64,000 nucleotides of DNA from Catenulispora pinistramenti (GCF_018274385.1 NZ_JAAFYZ010000004.1:60732-124731); one strand, 5' to 3'. Counted from the first letter of the stretch, positions 1-11,236 are shown. Numbers and translations: made by a program. Notes: generated from the letters alone by a model not told the origin.

Positions 1-797
1 TTGCATTGCGCGGCCGCGTCGCCGTTGTCACCGGCGGCAGTAAGGGCATCGGCCTCGCTGTGGTCAGGACGTTGCTGGAGGAGGGCGCGTTCGTCGTCGC
101 GGCTTCGCGCTCCGAGTCGGCGGGGCTGGCGGCGTTGGCCGGCCCGAACCTGCTTCATGCGGCCGGCGATCTGCTGGATCCGGTGTTTCCGGGGCAGGTG
201 GTGGCTCGGGCCGTGGACGCTTTCGGCGGCCTCGACATTCTGGTCAACAACGCCGGTGGTCCCCCGCCGGGTGTCGTGCTGCCGCGCGGGCCGTTCCTGG
301 ACGGGACCGACGTCGACTGGCAGGCGATCTTCGAGTTCAACCTGTTCGCCGTCATGCGGCTGACGCGCGCCGCGCTGCCGCACTTGGTCGAGCGCGGCGG
401 GACGATCGTCAACGTCTCCTCCTCGCTGGCGCGGCAGCCCGGGACCAACAACTACGAGTACTCGGCCGCCAAGGCGGCGCTCGCGCATGTCTCGAAGGGA
501 TTGGCCGAGGAGTTCGGGCCGCGGGGAGTGCGGGTCAATGCCGTGTCGCCCGGTGTCACGCGGACCAATTGGTGGACCGACGAGGGCGGGGTCGCGGACA
601 TGTTCGCCGGGGCCATGGGGGTGGACCGCGACACGTTGCTCGACAAGACGTTGCCGGAGATGTTGCGACTGAGCACCGGCCGCTTCGTGGAGCCGCAGGA
701 GGTCGCGGATGTGGTGGCGTTGTTGGCGTCGCCGCGGTCGGGGAGTGTCAACGGGGCGGACTTCGTCGTGGACGGCGGCATGTTGAAGGAGCTGTAG
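1..797 (+). CDS. SDR-family oxidoreductase, 5' end cut by the window
   Basis: Short-chain dehydrogenase/reductase: a cytosolic NAD(P)-dependent Rossmann-fold enzyme. The substrate cannot be read from the sequence. The frame is open to the left edge, and the TTG at 6 is probably an internal leucine of the usual LxGRVAVVTGG opening, so the real start lies a few bases outside. Visible motifs are the TGGSKGIG cofactor loop, NNAGG, the catalytic Ser in NVSSS and the YSAAK Tyr/Lys pair. The C-terminal GADFVVDGG is classical for the family. It ends 141 bp before an acyl-CoA carboxylase that has its own promoter, so a shared pathway is not shown. Confidence 0.9.
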   Translation, partial: ALRGRVAVVTGGSKGIGLAVVRTLLEEGAFVVAASRSESAGLAALAGPNLLHAAGDLLDPVFPGQVVARAVDAFGGLDILVNNAGGPPPGVVLPRGPFLDGTDVDWQAIFEFNLFAVMRLTRAALPHLVERGGTIVNVSSSLARQPGTNNYEYSAAKAALAHVSKGLAEEFGPRGVRVNAVSPGVTRTNWWTDEGGVADMFAGAMGVDRDTLLDKTLPEMLRLSTGRFVEPQEVADVVALLASPRSGSVNGADFVVDGGMLKEL

Positions 798-863
798 CGG
801 GCTTGCGTGCGGGGTGGCCGCCCGAACAGCCTCCGCCGGGCGGCGCGCGTGGTTTGTGATCGA

Positions 864-903
864 TTGCGGAGCCGCGCGTGGCGGTTTAGGTTACTGGCGA
901 GTA
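864..903 (+). promoter_or_regulatory. Promoter and possible operator of the acyl-CoA carboxylase genes
   Basis: TTGCGG (864-869) and TAGGTT (887-892) are separated by 17 bp, which fits a housekeeping sigma promoter starting near 899. A 12-bp palindrome TACT-GGCG-AGTA (892-903) overlaps the -10 box and the predicted start, where a repressor could block initiation. The repressor is not identified. Confidence 0.5.
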
Positions 904-938
904 GTACGAGTAGCGCCCGCGCCGAGGAAGAGGCCGCC

Positions 939-2531
<1,593 letters not shown>

Positions 2532-2615
2532 CCCGTTTGCGGGCCGCCGCCGCGCGGATCGTGACGACAGTCACAGCTCCACGACCGACATTCCGACCTG
2601 TGAGACAGTGACGCC

Positions 2616-4604
2616 ATGCCGACGAATCCGACGTTCTCCACCGTGCTAGTGGCCAATCGGGGCGAGATCGCCCGGCGGGTCTTCCGCACTGCCAAGGCCA
2701 TGGGCCTGCGCACCGTCGCCGTGTATTCCGAGCCGGACGCGGACGCCCCGCACGTGCGCGAGGCCGACGTCGCGGTGGCCCTCGGCGGCAGTACCAGCGC
2801 GGAGTCGTACCTGGATGTCGCGAAGATCCTGGAGGCGGCGCGCAAGACCGGCGCGGACGCCGTCCACCCCGGCTACGGCTTCCTGTCGGAGAACGCCGGC
2901 TTCGCCGAGGCCTGCGCCGAGGCCGGGATCGTGTTCGTCGGCCCGTCCCCGGACGCGATCCGGAAGATGGGGATCAAGCACGAGGCGAAGGCGATCGCCA
3001 AGGCGGCCGGGGTCCCGGTGCTGCCGGACGCGCTGCTCACCACCGACGAGCCCGACGACTGGCGCAAGGCCGGCGAAGGCGTCGGATTCCCGTTGCTGGT
3101 CAAGGCTTCGGCCGGCGGCGGCGGCAAGGGTATGCGGCTGGTGACCGTGGTGGACGAACTGGAGAACGCGGTCTCCGGGGCCCGGCGCGAGGCGGCAGCC
3201 GCGTTCGGGGACGGGACCGTGTTCCTGGAGCGCTACCTGACCGAATCCCGGCATATCGAGATCCAGGTCTTCGGCGACAGCCACGGCAACGCGGTGTTCT
3301 ACGGCGAGCGCGAGTGCTCGGTGCAGCGACGGCACCAGAAGGTCGTCGAGGAGGCGCCCTCACCCGTGGTCGGCGCGGCGGTCCGGGCCCGGATGGGCGA
3401 GGTCGCGTGCGCGCTGGTGCGCGAGCTCGGCTATGTCGGCGCCGGGACAGTGGAGTTCCTGTTCGACGACACGGACGACTCCTATTACTTCCTGGAGATG
3501 AACACCCGGCTCCAGGTCGAGCACCCGGTCACCGAGGAGGTCTGGGGCCAGGACCTGGTTCGCAAGCAGTTCGAGGTCGCGAACGGCGCCGAGCTCACCG
3601 CGCCGGACCCGGAAGGCCTGCACGGCCACGCGATCGAGGTCCGGATCTACGCCGAGGACCCGGCCCGCAAGTACATCCCTTCGCCCGGCACCCTCGCACT
3701 GTATGAGCACGCTGATGTGCCCGGGATCCGTTATGAGGACGGGGTGCGCAGCGGCAGCGTCGTCTCGCACTACTACGACCCGATGCTGGCCAAGGTGGTC
3801 GCGACCGGCGCCAGTCGGACCGAGGCGGCGCTGAAGCTGGCTTCGGCGCTCGCCGGTATGCGGATCCAGGGCTTGAAGACCAACCGGGATCAGCTCGTCG
3901 CGATCCTGCGCGACCCCGACTTCCTGGCCGGGACCACGCGCACTGACTTCCTCGACCTGCACCCCGCGCTGGCGGCGCCGGAAGACCGGGTTGACGTCAC
4001 CGCGCATCTGGCGGCGGCCATCGCGGTGTCCGTACACCGGCGCCGTACCGCCGGTGGCGCCACGGCTTTCGCCCCGGCCGGCTGGCGGCTGCTGCCGTAC
4101 GACGGTGCCAACGCGGCGTGGACCCGGCAGGACGTCCGCCGCGCGCCCGAGACACCGGTGACCTACCGGCTGGACGGCTCGACGCTGTACCTGATCCACG
4201 GCGGCGCCGAGTACGAGGTTTCCCTGAAGGATCTGGGCCCGGAGTCGGTGCGGGTCACCGTCGACGGCGTCGATCGGCTGTGCCGGGTGCGGGTCGCCGA
4301 CGACACCGTGGTCTGGGTCGACGACAGCGACGGCGGGCACTCGGCGTGGAAGCCGACGCCCCGGTTCCCCGAGGACGCCGACGCCTCCGCCGCTGATGAC
4401 GGGGCCGCCGAGGTGCCCGGGACCGTGGTCGCGATCGCGGTGGCGGCCGGGGACCGGGTGAAATCCGGCCAGGTGCTGGTGACCATGGAGGCTATGAAGA
4501 TGGAGCACCAGGTCAAGGCCGGGCGGGACGGCGTGGTGGCCTCGGTGGACTGCGCGGTGGGGCAGTTCGTGGACGCGCACCAGGTTCTGGTGACTCTGGC
4601 CTGA
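2616..4604 (+). CDS. Acyl-CoA carboxylase alpha subunit (biotin carboxylase plus BCCP)
   Basis: Carboxylates its own biotin using ATP and bicarbonate, then hands CO2 to the beta subunit encoded just upstream. The 662 residues hold the N-terminal biotin carboxylase domain (VANRGEIARR opening), the ATP-grasp glycine loop KASAGGGGKGM, the EMNTRLQVEHPVTE active-site region, a variable linker, and a C-terminal biotinyl domain with MEAMKMEH, whose second lysine carries biotin. This fused layout matches 3-methylcrotonyl-CoA carboxylase alpha chains. The 84-bp gap from the beta gene holds a small GTGAC-GACA-GTCAC palindrome but no terminator, so co-transcription is likely. Confidence 0.93.
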   Translation: MPTNPTFSTVLVANRGEIARRVFRTAKAMGLRTVAVYSEPDADAPHVREADVAVALGGSTSAESYLDVAKILEAARKTGADAVHPGYGFLSENAGFAEACAEAGIVFVGPSPDAIRKMGIKHEAKAIAKAAGVPVLPDALLTTDEPDDWRKAGEGVGFPLLVKASAGGGGKGMRLVTVVDELENAVSGARREAAAAFGDGTVFLERYLTESRHIEIQVFGDSHGNAVFYGERECSVQRRHQKVVEEAPSPVVGAAVRARMGEVACALVRELGYVGAGTVEFLFDDTDDSYYFLEMNTRLQVEHPVTEEVWGQDLVRKQFEVANGAELTAPDPEGLHGHAIEVRIYAEDPARKYIPSPGTLALYEHADVPGIRYEDGVRSGSVVSHYYDPMLAKVVATGASRTEAALKLASALAGMRIQGLKTNRDQLVAILRDPDFLAGTTRTDFLDLHPALAAPEDRVDVTAHLAAAIAVSVHRRRTAGGATAFAPAGWRLLPYDGANAAWTRQDVRRAPETPVTYRLDGSTLYLIHGGAEYEVSLKDLGPESVRVTVDGVDRLCRVRVADDTVVWVDDSDGGHSAWKPTPRFPEDADASAADDGAAEVPGTVVAIAVAAGDRVKSGQVLVTMEAMKMEHQVKAGRDGVVASVDCAVGQFVDAHQVLVTLA

Positions 4605-4628
4605 TGGGGCGTGCGGGGAATGTAAGTG

Positions 4629-4655
4629 CCGCGCGCGCATAGTGCTAGCGCGCGG
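4629..4655 (+). terminator. GC-rich stem-loop after the carboxylase genes
   Basis: CCGCGCGC (4629-4636) pairs with GCGCGCGG (4648-4655) around an 11-nt loop in the 76-bp gap before the next gene. There is no T-run, so it may be a weak terminator or only secondary structure. Confidence 0.35.
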
Positions 4656-4680
4656 GGCGCTTTCAGCCCAGAATCGGGGC

Positions 4681-5436
4681 ATGCCTGCCACGCAAAGTAC
4701 TGAGACGCGCGACCCGGTGGAGTTCCACTGGCTCGGCGACATCGTGCGTGTGAACCTCGACGACAACGCGCGCGGTTCCGTCCTGGCCTACGGGGACCAG
4801 GAGTGGGACTGGACCGAGTTCGACGCCCGGGTCCGCAAGTGCGTGACCGGGATCCGCAGCGACCGGCTGCAGCGCGGCCAGCGGGTCGCGGTGCTGGCCC
4901 GCAACCACCCGGTCCACGTCGAGACCCTGTTCGCGGCCAGCAACATGGGGCTGGTCTGCACCTGGCTGGACTGGCGCCTGGACCGCGCGCGGCTGGTCCA
5001 CGCGCTGAACGAGGCCGAGGCCCGGATCCTGTTCGTCGGCGAGGAGTTCGTGGACCTCATCGACGGCGCCATGATGGAGATCGCCTCGGTGGTCAGCACG
5101 ATCACCGTCGGCGGCCGCGAGGACGAATACGAGGAGTGGCTGGAGACCCACGAGACCCACGAGGCGCTGCTGCGTGCGGCCCGGGAACTCGCGGCCGTGA
5201 GCGGCGACGACCCGGTGCTGCGGCTCTACTCCTCGACCGGGAAGAAGGGGCCGACCCGCGGTGAGTACACCCATCGCGCGCTGCTGGCCTCGGCCTCGGA
5301 GACCCTGCGCCGCAAGTCCCTGGCCCGCGGCGACGTCGAGGCGCTGGACGCGCCGGTGACGGTGCACGAGGCCGCGGTGCGGGTGCTGGCGAACATGTCG
5401 GCGGGGGCCGCGACGGTGCTGGTGCGGGAGGAGTAG
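4681..5436 (+). CDS. Stand-alone N-terminal part of an acyl-adenylating enzyme
   Basis: A 251-residue protein resembling only the first part of an AMP-dependent acyl-CoA synthetase (normally 500-600 residues). It runs through the early WDWTEFDARV and GQRVAVLARNHP regions and reaches a segment resembling the phosphate-binding loop (LRLYSSTGKKGPTRGEYTHR), where the usual YTSGTTGxPKG is badly altered. It ends soon afterwards with no downstream ATP/AMP-binding motifs and no C-terminal lid domain. The reading frame is clean and codon use matches its neighbours, so it may be a maintained small protein rather than fresh decay. Adenylation activity is unlikely. A regulatory or partner role is conjecture. 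Confidence 0.7.
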   Translation: MPATQSTETRDPVEFHWLGDIVRVNLDDNARGSVLAYGDQEWDWTEFDARVRKCVTGIRSDRLQRGQRVAVLARNHPVHVETLFAASNMGLVCTWLDWRLDRARLVHALNEAEARILFVGEEFVDLIDGAMMEIASVVSTITVGGREDEYEEWLETHETHEALLRAARELAAVSGDDPVLRLYSSTGKKGPTRGEYTHRALLASASETLRRKSLARGDVEALDAPVTVHEAAVRVLANMSAGAATVLVREE

Positions 5437-5455
5437 CCACTGCCGGGAGGAGTAG

Positions 5456-6232
<777 letters not shown>

Positions 6233-6342
6233 CGTGGCATTCTCTCAGGTTTCTCGCGACATGACGCGACCGGGGTGGAGGCACCCTCCGTATTTCCCGG
6301 CCGGACGTCGTCGCGGGTGGGACCGCCCGGGCCCGCTTCGGC

Positions 6343-7308
6343 TCAGACCGCCTGCGTCTGCTTCATGGCGATGCGCTCGGGCGAGGGCCACCGGACGTCG
6401 CGCACCCAGCCCAGCTTCTCGAACACCCAGATGATCCGCGCCGAGGAGTCGATCTGGCCGCGCAGCACGCCGTGCCGGGCCGCGGTCGGGTCCGAGTGGT
6501 GCAGGTTGTGCCAGGACTCGCCCATCGACAGCACCGCCAGCCACCACACGTTCCCGGACCGGTCCCGGGAGCGGAACGGCCGCTCGCCGATGGCGTGGCA
6601 GATCGAGTTGATCGACCAGGTGGTGTGGTGCAGCAGGCTGATCCGGACCAGCGAGCCCCAGAAGAAGGCGGTCAGTATCCCCTGCCAGCTCCAGGTCACC
6701 AGCCCGCCCACGGCCGCCGGCAGCAGCAGCGAGGCCAGCGCCAGGTAGGGGAAGGCCCGCGAGACCCGGACGATCGCCTGGTCCTTGAGCAGGTCCGGGG
6801 CGTACTGCTGCTGGTTGGTCTGCTCGATGTTGAACAGCCAGCCGATGTGCGCCCACCACATGCCCTTGATCAGGGCCGGGACGGTCGCGCCGTAGCGCCA
6901 CGGGGAGTGCGGGTCGCCGTCCTGGTCGCTGTAGCGGTGGTGCTTGCGGTGGTCGGCGACCCAGCGGATCACCGGGCCCTGGACCGCCAGCGAGCCGGCG
7001 ATCGCCAGCCCCACCCGCAGCGCCCTGCGGGCCTTGAACGAGGAGTGGGTGAACAAGCGGTGGAACCCGACCGTGACGCCGTGCCCGCTGATCGCGTACA
7101 TCACCACCGCGATGATCAGATCGGTCCACGTCAGACCCCAGCCCCACAGCACCGGGACGGACGCGACCAGCGCCACGAACGGAATCCCGATGAACAGACT
7201 GAGCGCGAAGCGTTCCTTGAAGGACTGTTGGTCGCCCCCGAGCGTGCCCCGGCTCGGGACGGGCTCGACGGACTGCTGGGGTACGGCGGTTGCTGTCATC
7301 GCGATCAT
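6343..7308 (-). CDS. Membrane fatty acid (acyl-CoA) desaturase
   Basis: Di-iron membrane desaturase that introduces a double bond into a fatty acyl chain, using electrons from a redox partner. All three histidine boxes are present: HRLFTH, HRKHH and HNLHH, the signature of the delta-9 acyl-CoA desaturase/stearoyl desaturase group. Hydrophobic stretches FIGIPFVALVASVPVLWGWG and IIAVVMYAISG and two later ones give the usual four-helix topology. The start at 7308 is preferred because TCAAGG precedes it; the ATG at 7299 is an alternative. Length is 321 residues. The gene is read from a promoter with an embedded palindrome and is followed by a TetR gene in the same direction. Confidence 0.92.
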   Translation of the reverse strand: MIAMTATAVPQQSVEPVPSRGTLGGDQQSFKERFALSLFIGIPFVALVASVPVLWGWGLTWTDLIIAVVMYAISGHGVTVGFHRLFTHSSFKARRALRVGLAIAGSLAVQGPVIRWVADHRKHHRYSDQDGDPHSPWRYGATVPALIKGMWWAHIGWLFNIEQTNQQQYAPDLLKDQAIVRVSRAFPYLALASLLLPAAVGGLVTWSWQGILTAFFWGSLVRISLLHHTTWSINSICHAIGERPFRSRDRSGNVWWLAVLSMGESWHNLHHSDPTAARHGVLRGQIDSSARIIWVFEKLGWVRDVRWPSPERIAMKQTQAV

Positions 7309-7361
7309 GCCTTGAGGGGAAGTGCCCTTGTGGGGGCTGGCGGATCGGGGGAACTGACCGC

Positions 7362-7390
7362 AACCTACGCTGCCGTAGGTTGGGTTACAA
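7362..7390 (-). promoter_or_regulatory. Desaturase promoter with embedded operator palindrome
   Basis: Read on the minus strand, TTGTAA (7390-7385) and TAGGTT (7367-7362) are spaced exactly 17 bp. A perfect inverted repeat AACCTACG-CTGC-CGTAGGTT (7362-7381) covers the -10 box and most of the spacer. This is the geometry of a TetR operator that blocks RNA polymerase. The TetR protein at 5456-6232 is the nearest candidate binder. Confidence 0.65.
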
Positions 7391-7517
7391 GGATTACACG
7401 GCGGGTGACGCTCGGATGTCCGAACGCTGTACGCCTCCCGGAGGACCGACGGCGGTCGGCGCCGCCCTAATCCCGGGCGCGCGAAGACCCCCGGATGTGG
7501 GAAACTGGCGACGACGA

Positions 7518-7589
7518 TCCGCCATGGGGTAATTGGCAGCCCAGCAGACTTTGGATCTGTTTGTCCAGGTTCGAGTCCTGGTGGCGGAG
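7518..7589 (+). tRNA. tRNA-Gln (anticodon TTG)
   Basis: A 72-nt cloverleaf. The acceptor stem TCCGCCA (7518-7524) pairs with TGGCGGA (7582-7588). The anticodon stem GCAGA/TCTGT encloses the loop CTTTGGA with anticodon TTG at 7551-7553. The T-arm is CCAGG-TTCGAGT-CCTGG. The 3' CCA is not encoded. Confidence 0.96.
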
Positions 7590-7730
7590 CACTGGCGAGG
7601 GCCGGCCGCGGCTGGCCCGCCCCGGCGGGGGTTCGCTCGCAACCCCTCCCCACGATCGCTACCCTCCTAGGGAACCGACGCCGCCGACGCGCGGCGCGCA
7701 GCAGCACCGCACCCCGCTAGGAGTCACCCC

Positions 7731-9266
7731 ATGACCGACCAGCACGCGCCGACCGTCGTCATCCTGGCCGCCGGCGAGGGCAAGCGGATGAAATCCGCGA
7801 CGCCGAAGGTGCTGCACGAACTGTGCGGGCGCACGATGCTCGGACACGTGGTGGCCGCCGCGCACGAGCTGGCGCCGCGGCGGCTCGCGGTGGTCGTCGG
7901 CAAGGGGCGCGACCAGGTCACCCCGCACGTCGAGGCGATCGCCCCCGAGGCCCGGATCGTCGTGCAGGACCCGCAGAACGGCACCGGGGAGGCGACCCGG
8001 CTGGCGCTGGAGGCGCTGACCGCGGACGGCGCGGAGCTGCGTGGCACGGTGCTGGTACTGCTGGGCGACGGGGCCATGGTCACCGGGGACACGCTGCGGC
8101 ACCTGATCGCCGAGCACGAGAAGGCCGGCAACGCGGTGACCGACCTGACCGCGGTGGTGCCGGACCCGACGGGCCTGGGCCGGATCCTGCGCGAGCCGGA
8201 CGGCACGCCGGCCGGCCGGCTGCTCGGCATCGTCGAGCAGAAGGACTGCACCCCGGAGCAGGCCGCCATCCACGAGGTGAACTCCGGGATCTTCGCCTTC
8301 GACGCCGAGACCCTGCGCGCCGCGCTGGGCCGGCTCACCACCGACAACGCCCAGGGCGAGGAACTGCTCACCGACGTGCTGGCGATCGCGGTCGGCGACG
8401 GGCTGCCGGTCGGCGCCGTGGTCGCCGCCGACCACCACGACCTGCTGGCCGCCAACGACCGGGCCCAGCTGGCCGATCTGCGCCGGCTGATGAACCAGCG
8501 GATCACCCGCCGGTGGATGGTCGAGGGCGTCACCATCGTGGACCCGGCGACCACCTGGATCGACGTGGACGTGGTGCTGGAGCCGGACGCCACGATCCGG
8601 CCCAACACCCAGTTGCAGGGCTCGACCCGGATCGCCGCCGGCGCCGACGTCGGCCCGAACTGCACGCTGACGGACACGGTCGTCGGCGCCGGCGCCCGGG
8701 TCACCAACGCCACCACCGATGGCGCCGAGATCGGCCCGCAGGCCAGCGTCGGCCCGTACACCTACCTGCGCCCGGGCACCAAGCTCGGCCGCAAGGCCAA
8801 GGCCGGCGGCTTCGTGGAGATGAAGAAGTCGACGATCGGCGCCGGCAGCAAGGTCCCGCATCTGGCCTACATCGGCGACGCCACCATCGGCGAGGGCTGC
8901 AACGTCGGCGCCGGTGTCATCACCGCCAACTACGACGGCGAGAACAAGTTCCCGACCCGCATCGGCGACCACGCCTTCATCGGCACCAACACCACCCTGA
9001 TCGCCCCGGCCGACATCGCCGACGGCGCCTACGTCGCGGCCGGCTCGGCGATCAGCCTGCCGGTCGGCCCGGGGGAGTTGGCGGTGGCGCGCGGGCGCCA
9101 GCGCAACATCGCCGGCTACGTCGCCCGCAAGCGTCCGGGCTCGGCGGCGGCCCAGGCGGCCGAGCGCGAGATCGAGCGCTCCGGGCAGTCCGGATCCGAT
9201 GCCGGCACCGCTGTTGAGACGAATCCCACAGGCAGCGGGCCCGACGGTCGGGGGGACGCGGTCTGA
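7731..9266 (+). CDS. glmU: Bifunctional GlmU: glucosamine-1-P acetyltransferase / GlcNAc-1-P uridylyltransferase
   Basis: Makes UDP-N-acetylglucosamine for peptidoglycan by acetylating glucosamine-1-phosphate and then transferring UMP. The N-terminal pyrophosphorylase domain shows LAAGEGKRMKSATPKVLHEL and a conserved QNGTGEA site. The C-terminal left-handed beta helix shows hexapeptide repeats and conserved residues in YLRPGTKLG, GGFVEMKKS and NYDGENKFPT. Length is 511 residues, with a disordered Gly/Ser/Thr tail typical of actinomycetes. The ATG at 7731 follows AGGAG at 8-nt spacing. It is the first gene of the conserved glmU-prs run and shares direction with the tRNA just upstream. Confidence 0.97.
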   Translation: MTDQHAPTVVILAAGEGKRMKSATPKVLHELCGRTMLGHVVAAAHELAPRRLAVVVGKGRDQVTPHVEAIAPEARIVVQDPQNGTGEATRLALEALTADGAELRGTVLVLLGDGAMVTGDTLRHLIAEHEKAGNAVTDLTAVVPDPTGLGRILREPDGTPAGRLLGIVEQKDCTPEQAAIHEVNSGIFAFDAETLRAALGRLTTDNAQGEELLTDVLAIAVGDGLPVGAVVAADHHDLLAANDRAQLADLRRLMNQRITRRWMVEGVTIVDPATTWIDVDVVLEPDATIRPNTQLQGSTRIAAGADVGPNCTLTDTVVGAGARVTNATTDGAEIGPQASVGPYTYLRPGTKLGRKAKAGGFVEMKKSTIGAGSKVPHLAYIGDATIGEGCNVGAGVITANYDGENKFPTRIGDHAFIGTNTTLIAPADIADGAYVAAGSAISLPVGPGELAVARGRQRNIAGYVARKRPGSAAAQAAEREIERSGQSGSDAGTAVETNPTGSGPDGRGDAV

Positions 9267-9329
9267 ACGGCTCGTTGCGTCTGAGAGTATGAAAGAACTA
9301 CGGCCCCTCGTCTCTTAGGAGAACCCACC

Positions 9330-10310
9330 GTGACCGGCCTCAAGACCACCGGCGAGAAGAAGCTCATGCTTTTCACCGGACGTGCCTACCCCGAGCTGGC
9401 CCAGGAAGTCGCCGAAGAGCTGGGGGTGGAGATCGCCCCGATGAAGGCGCACGATTTCGCCAACGGCGAGATCTACACCCGGTTCGAGGAATCGGTGCGT
9501 GGTAGCGACGCCTTCGTGATCCAGTGCCACTCGGCCCCTATCAACCACTCCATCATGGAGCAGCTGATCATGGTGGACGCGCTCAAGCGGGCGTCCGCCA
9601 AACGGATCACCGTCATCACCCCCTTCTACGGCTACGCCCGCCAGGACAAGAAGCACAAGGGCCGCGAGCCGATCTCGGCCCGGCTCATGGCGGACTTCTT
9701 CGCCACCGCCGGCGCCGACCGGCTGATGGCGGTGGACCTGCACACCGACCAGATCCAGGGCTACTTCGACGGCCCGGTGGACCACCTGTTCGCGCTGCCG
9801 CTGCTGGTGGACTACATCCGCGGCAAGTACGACACGGCGAAGCTGACGGTGGTCTCCCCCGACGCCGGCCGGGTCCGTACCGCCGACCGCTGGACCGACC
9901 GGCTGAACACGCCGCTGGCGATCGTGCACAAGCGCCGTGACCCGAACATCCCCAACACGGTCTCGGTCCACGAGATCGTCGGTGACGTCAAGGGCCGCAC
10001 CTGCGTCCTGGTCGACGACATGGTCGACACCGCCGGCACCATCTGCGCGGCCGCCGAGGCGCTGTTCGACAACGGCGCGGCCGAGGTCATCATCGCGGCC
10101 ACGCACGCGGTGCTGTCCGACCCGGCGGTGGACCGGCTGAAGAACTCGCGGATCAGCGAGGTGATCTTCACCAACACGCTGCCGATCCCGGACGAGAAGC
10201 GGTTCGACAAGATGACGGTGCTGTCCATCGCGCCGATGCTGGCCCGGGCCATCCGCGAGGTGTTCGAGGACGGTTCGGTCACGTCGATGTTCGACGACCA
10301 CAGCCACTGA
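9330..10310 (+). CDS. prs: Ribose-phosphate pyrophosphokinase (PRPP synthetase)
   Basis: Transfers pyrophosphate from ATP to ribose-5-phosphate to make PRPP for purine, pyrimidine, histidine, tryptophan and NAD synthesis. The 326 residues show FTGRAYPELAQEV at the N terminus, the FANGEIYTRF loop, YARQDKKHKGREPIS, the Mg-binding VDLHTDQIQGYF and the PRPP-binding VDDMVDTAGT. This is the class I hexameric enzyme. The GTG at 9330 has AGGAG 7 nt upstream. It lies 63 bp after glmU with no terminator between them, so the two are probably co-transcribed, as in most actinomycetes. A strong terminator follows it. Confidence 0.97.
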   Translation: MTGLKTTGEKKLMLFTGRAYPELAQEVAEELGVEIAPMKAHDFANGEIYTRFEESVRGSDAFVIQCHSAPINHSIMEQLIMVDALKRASAKRITVITPFYGYARQDKKHKGREPISARLMADFFATAGADRLMAVDLHTDQIQGYFDGPVDHLFALPLLVDYIRGKYDTAKLTVVSPDAGRVRTADRWTDRLNTPLAIVHKRRDPNIPNTVSVHEIVGDVKGRTCVLVDDMVDTAGTICAAAEALFDNGAAEVIIAATHAVLSDPAVDRLKNSRISEVIFTNTLPIPDEKRFDKMTVLSIAPMLARAIREVFEDGSVTSMFDDHSH

Positions 10311-10365
10311 GCCGCACCACGAGCCCAGGGCTTGCGAGTACTGGGCCATAAGTACTGAAGCGCTG

Positions 10366-10404
10366 AGCGATGCTCCGGCCCACTGTGTGGTCCGGAGCAT
10401 CGCT
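10366..10404 (+). terminator. Intrinsic terminator after prs
   Basis: AGCGATGCTCCGG (10366-10378) pairs perfectly with CCGGAGCATCGCT (10392-10404) across a 13-nt loop and is followed by TTGGG. The 13-bp stem ends the glmU-prs unit and separates it from rplY. Confidence 0.85.
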
Positions 10405-10488
10405 TTGGGCGCGCTAAGCTGGACCTTTGTCCGGCGAGGGCGGGGAGAGCACTCCCTGCCGTTATCGACGAAACAAGGAGAAACCCCC

Positions 10489-11097
10489 ATGGCTGAAATC
10501 CGTTTGAGCGCCGAGGACCGCACCGAGTTCGGCAAGGGCTTCGCCCGCCGCGCCCGGGCCGTCAACAAGATCCCGGGTGTCGTGTACGGCCACGGCGAGC
10601 CGGTGCGGCACATCCTGCTGCCGGGCCACGACCTGATGATCGCGCTGCGGACTTCCAACGTGCTGCTGAGCCTGGACTTCGGCGACGGCTCGACCCAGCT
10701 GGTGCTGCCCAAGGACGTGCAGAAGGACCCGGTGAAGCGGACCCTGGAGCACGTGGACCTGCTGCTGGTCCGCCAGGGCGAGAAGGTCACCGTCGACGTC
10801 GCGGTCACCCCGGTCGGCGAGGTCGTCACCGGCGCGGTGCTGGACCAGCCGCTCACCTCGGTGTCGGTGCTGACCGAGGCCACCCACATCCCGACCTCCT
10901 TCGAGGTGGACGTGGAGAAGAAGGAGGAGGGCTTCCAGCTCTTCGCCCGCGACCTCCAGCTGCCGGCCGGCGTCGAGCTGCTGACCGACGGCGACCAGCT
11001 GGTGCTGCACGTCGCCGCGACCCGCGGTGAAGTGTCCGAGGAGGCCGCCGAGGCCGCCGACGGCGAGGGCGACGCCGGCGAGGGCTCTGCGGAGTAA
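10489..11097 (+). CDS. rplY: 50S ribosomal protein L25/general stress protein Ctc
   Basis: Binds 5S rRNA in the large ribosomal subunit. The 202-residue long form has the N-terminal L25 domain ([32 protein letters not shown]) and the C-terminal beta domain of Ctc/TL5 proteins, followed by an acidic Ala/Glu/Gly tail. The ATG at 10489 follows AAGGAG; the longer frame to 10387 would run through the prs terminator and is rejected. It sits between two strong hairpins and therefore probably has its own transcript. The neighbouring pth is a common actinobacterial partner. Confidence 0.96.
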   Translation: MAEIRLSAEDRTEFGKGFARRARAVNKIPGVVYGHGEPVRHILLPGHDLMIALRTSNVLLSLDFGDGSTQLVLPKDVQKDPVKRTLEHVDLLLVRQGEKVTVDVAVTPVGEVVTGAVLDQPLTSVSVLTEATHIPTSFEVDVEKKEEGFQLFARDLQLPAGVELLTDGDQLVLHVAATRGEVSEEAAEAADGEGDAGEGSAE

Positions 11098-11136
11098 GCA
11101 CTCCCAGCCCCGCTATCCTGGTCGTCATGACCACCA

Positions 11137-11176
11137 CCGAGGCCCGCGATCGACTCTGGTTGATCGCGGGCCTCGG
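11137..11176 (+). terminator. Terminator hairpin between rplY and pth
   Basis: CCGAGGCCCGCGATC (11137-11151) pairs without mismatch to GATCGCGGGCCTCGG (11162-11176), a 15-bp stem with a 10-nt loop. No T-run follows, which is common for actinomycete terminators. Confidence 0.75.
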
Positions 11177-11236
11177 CGCTGTGCTTTCGGCGCGGCAGGG
11201 GTTCTACCACCCGTACCCCCGATCCGGACGGCCGAC

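Noticed and set aside
7823..9217. Long overlapping open frames on both strands across glmU and other core genes
   Set aside because: High GC leaves few stops in alternative frames; the products are Arg/Gly/Ala-rich with no family signature and lie on top of clear genes.
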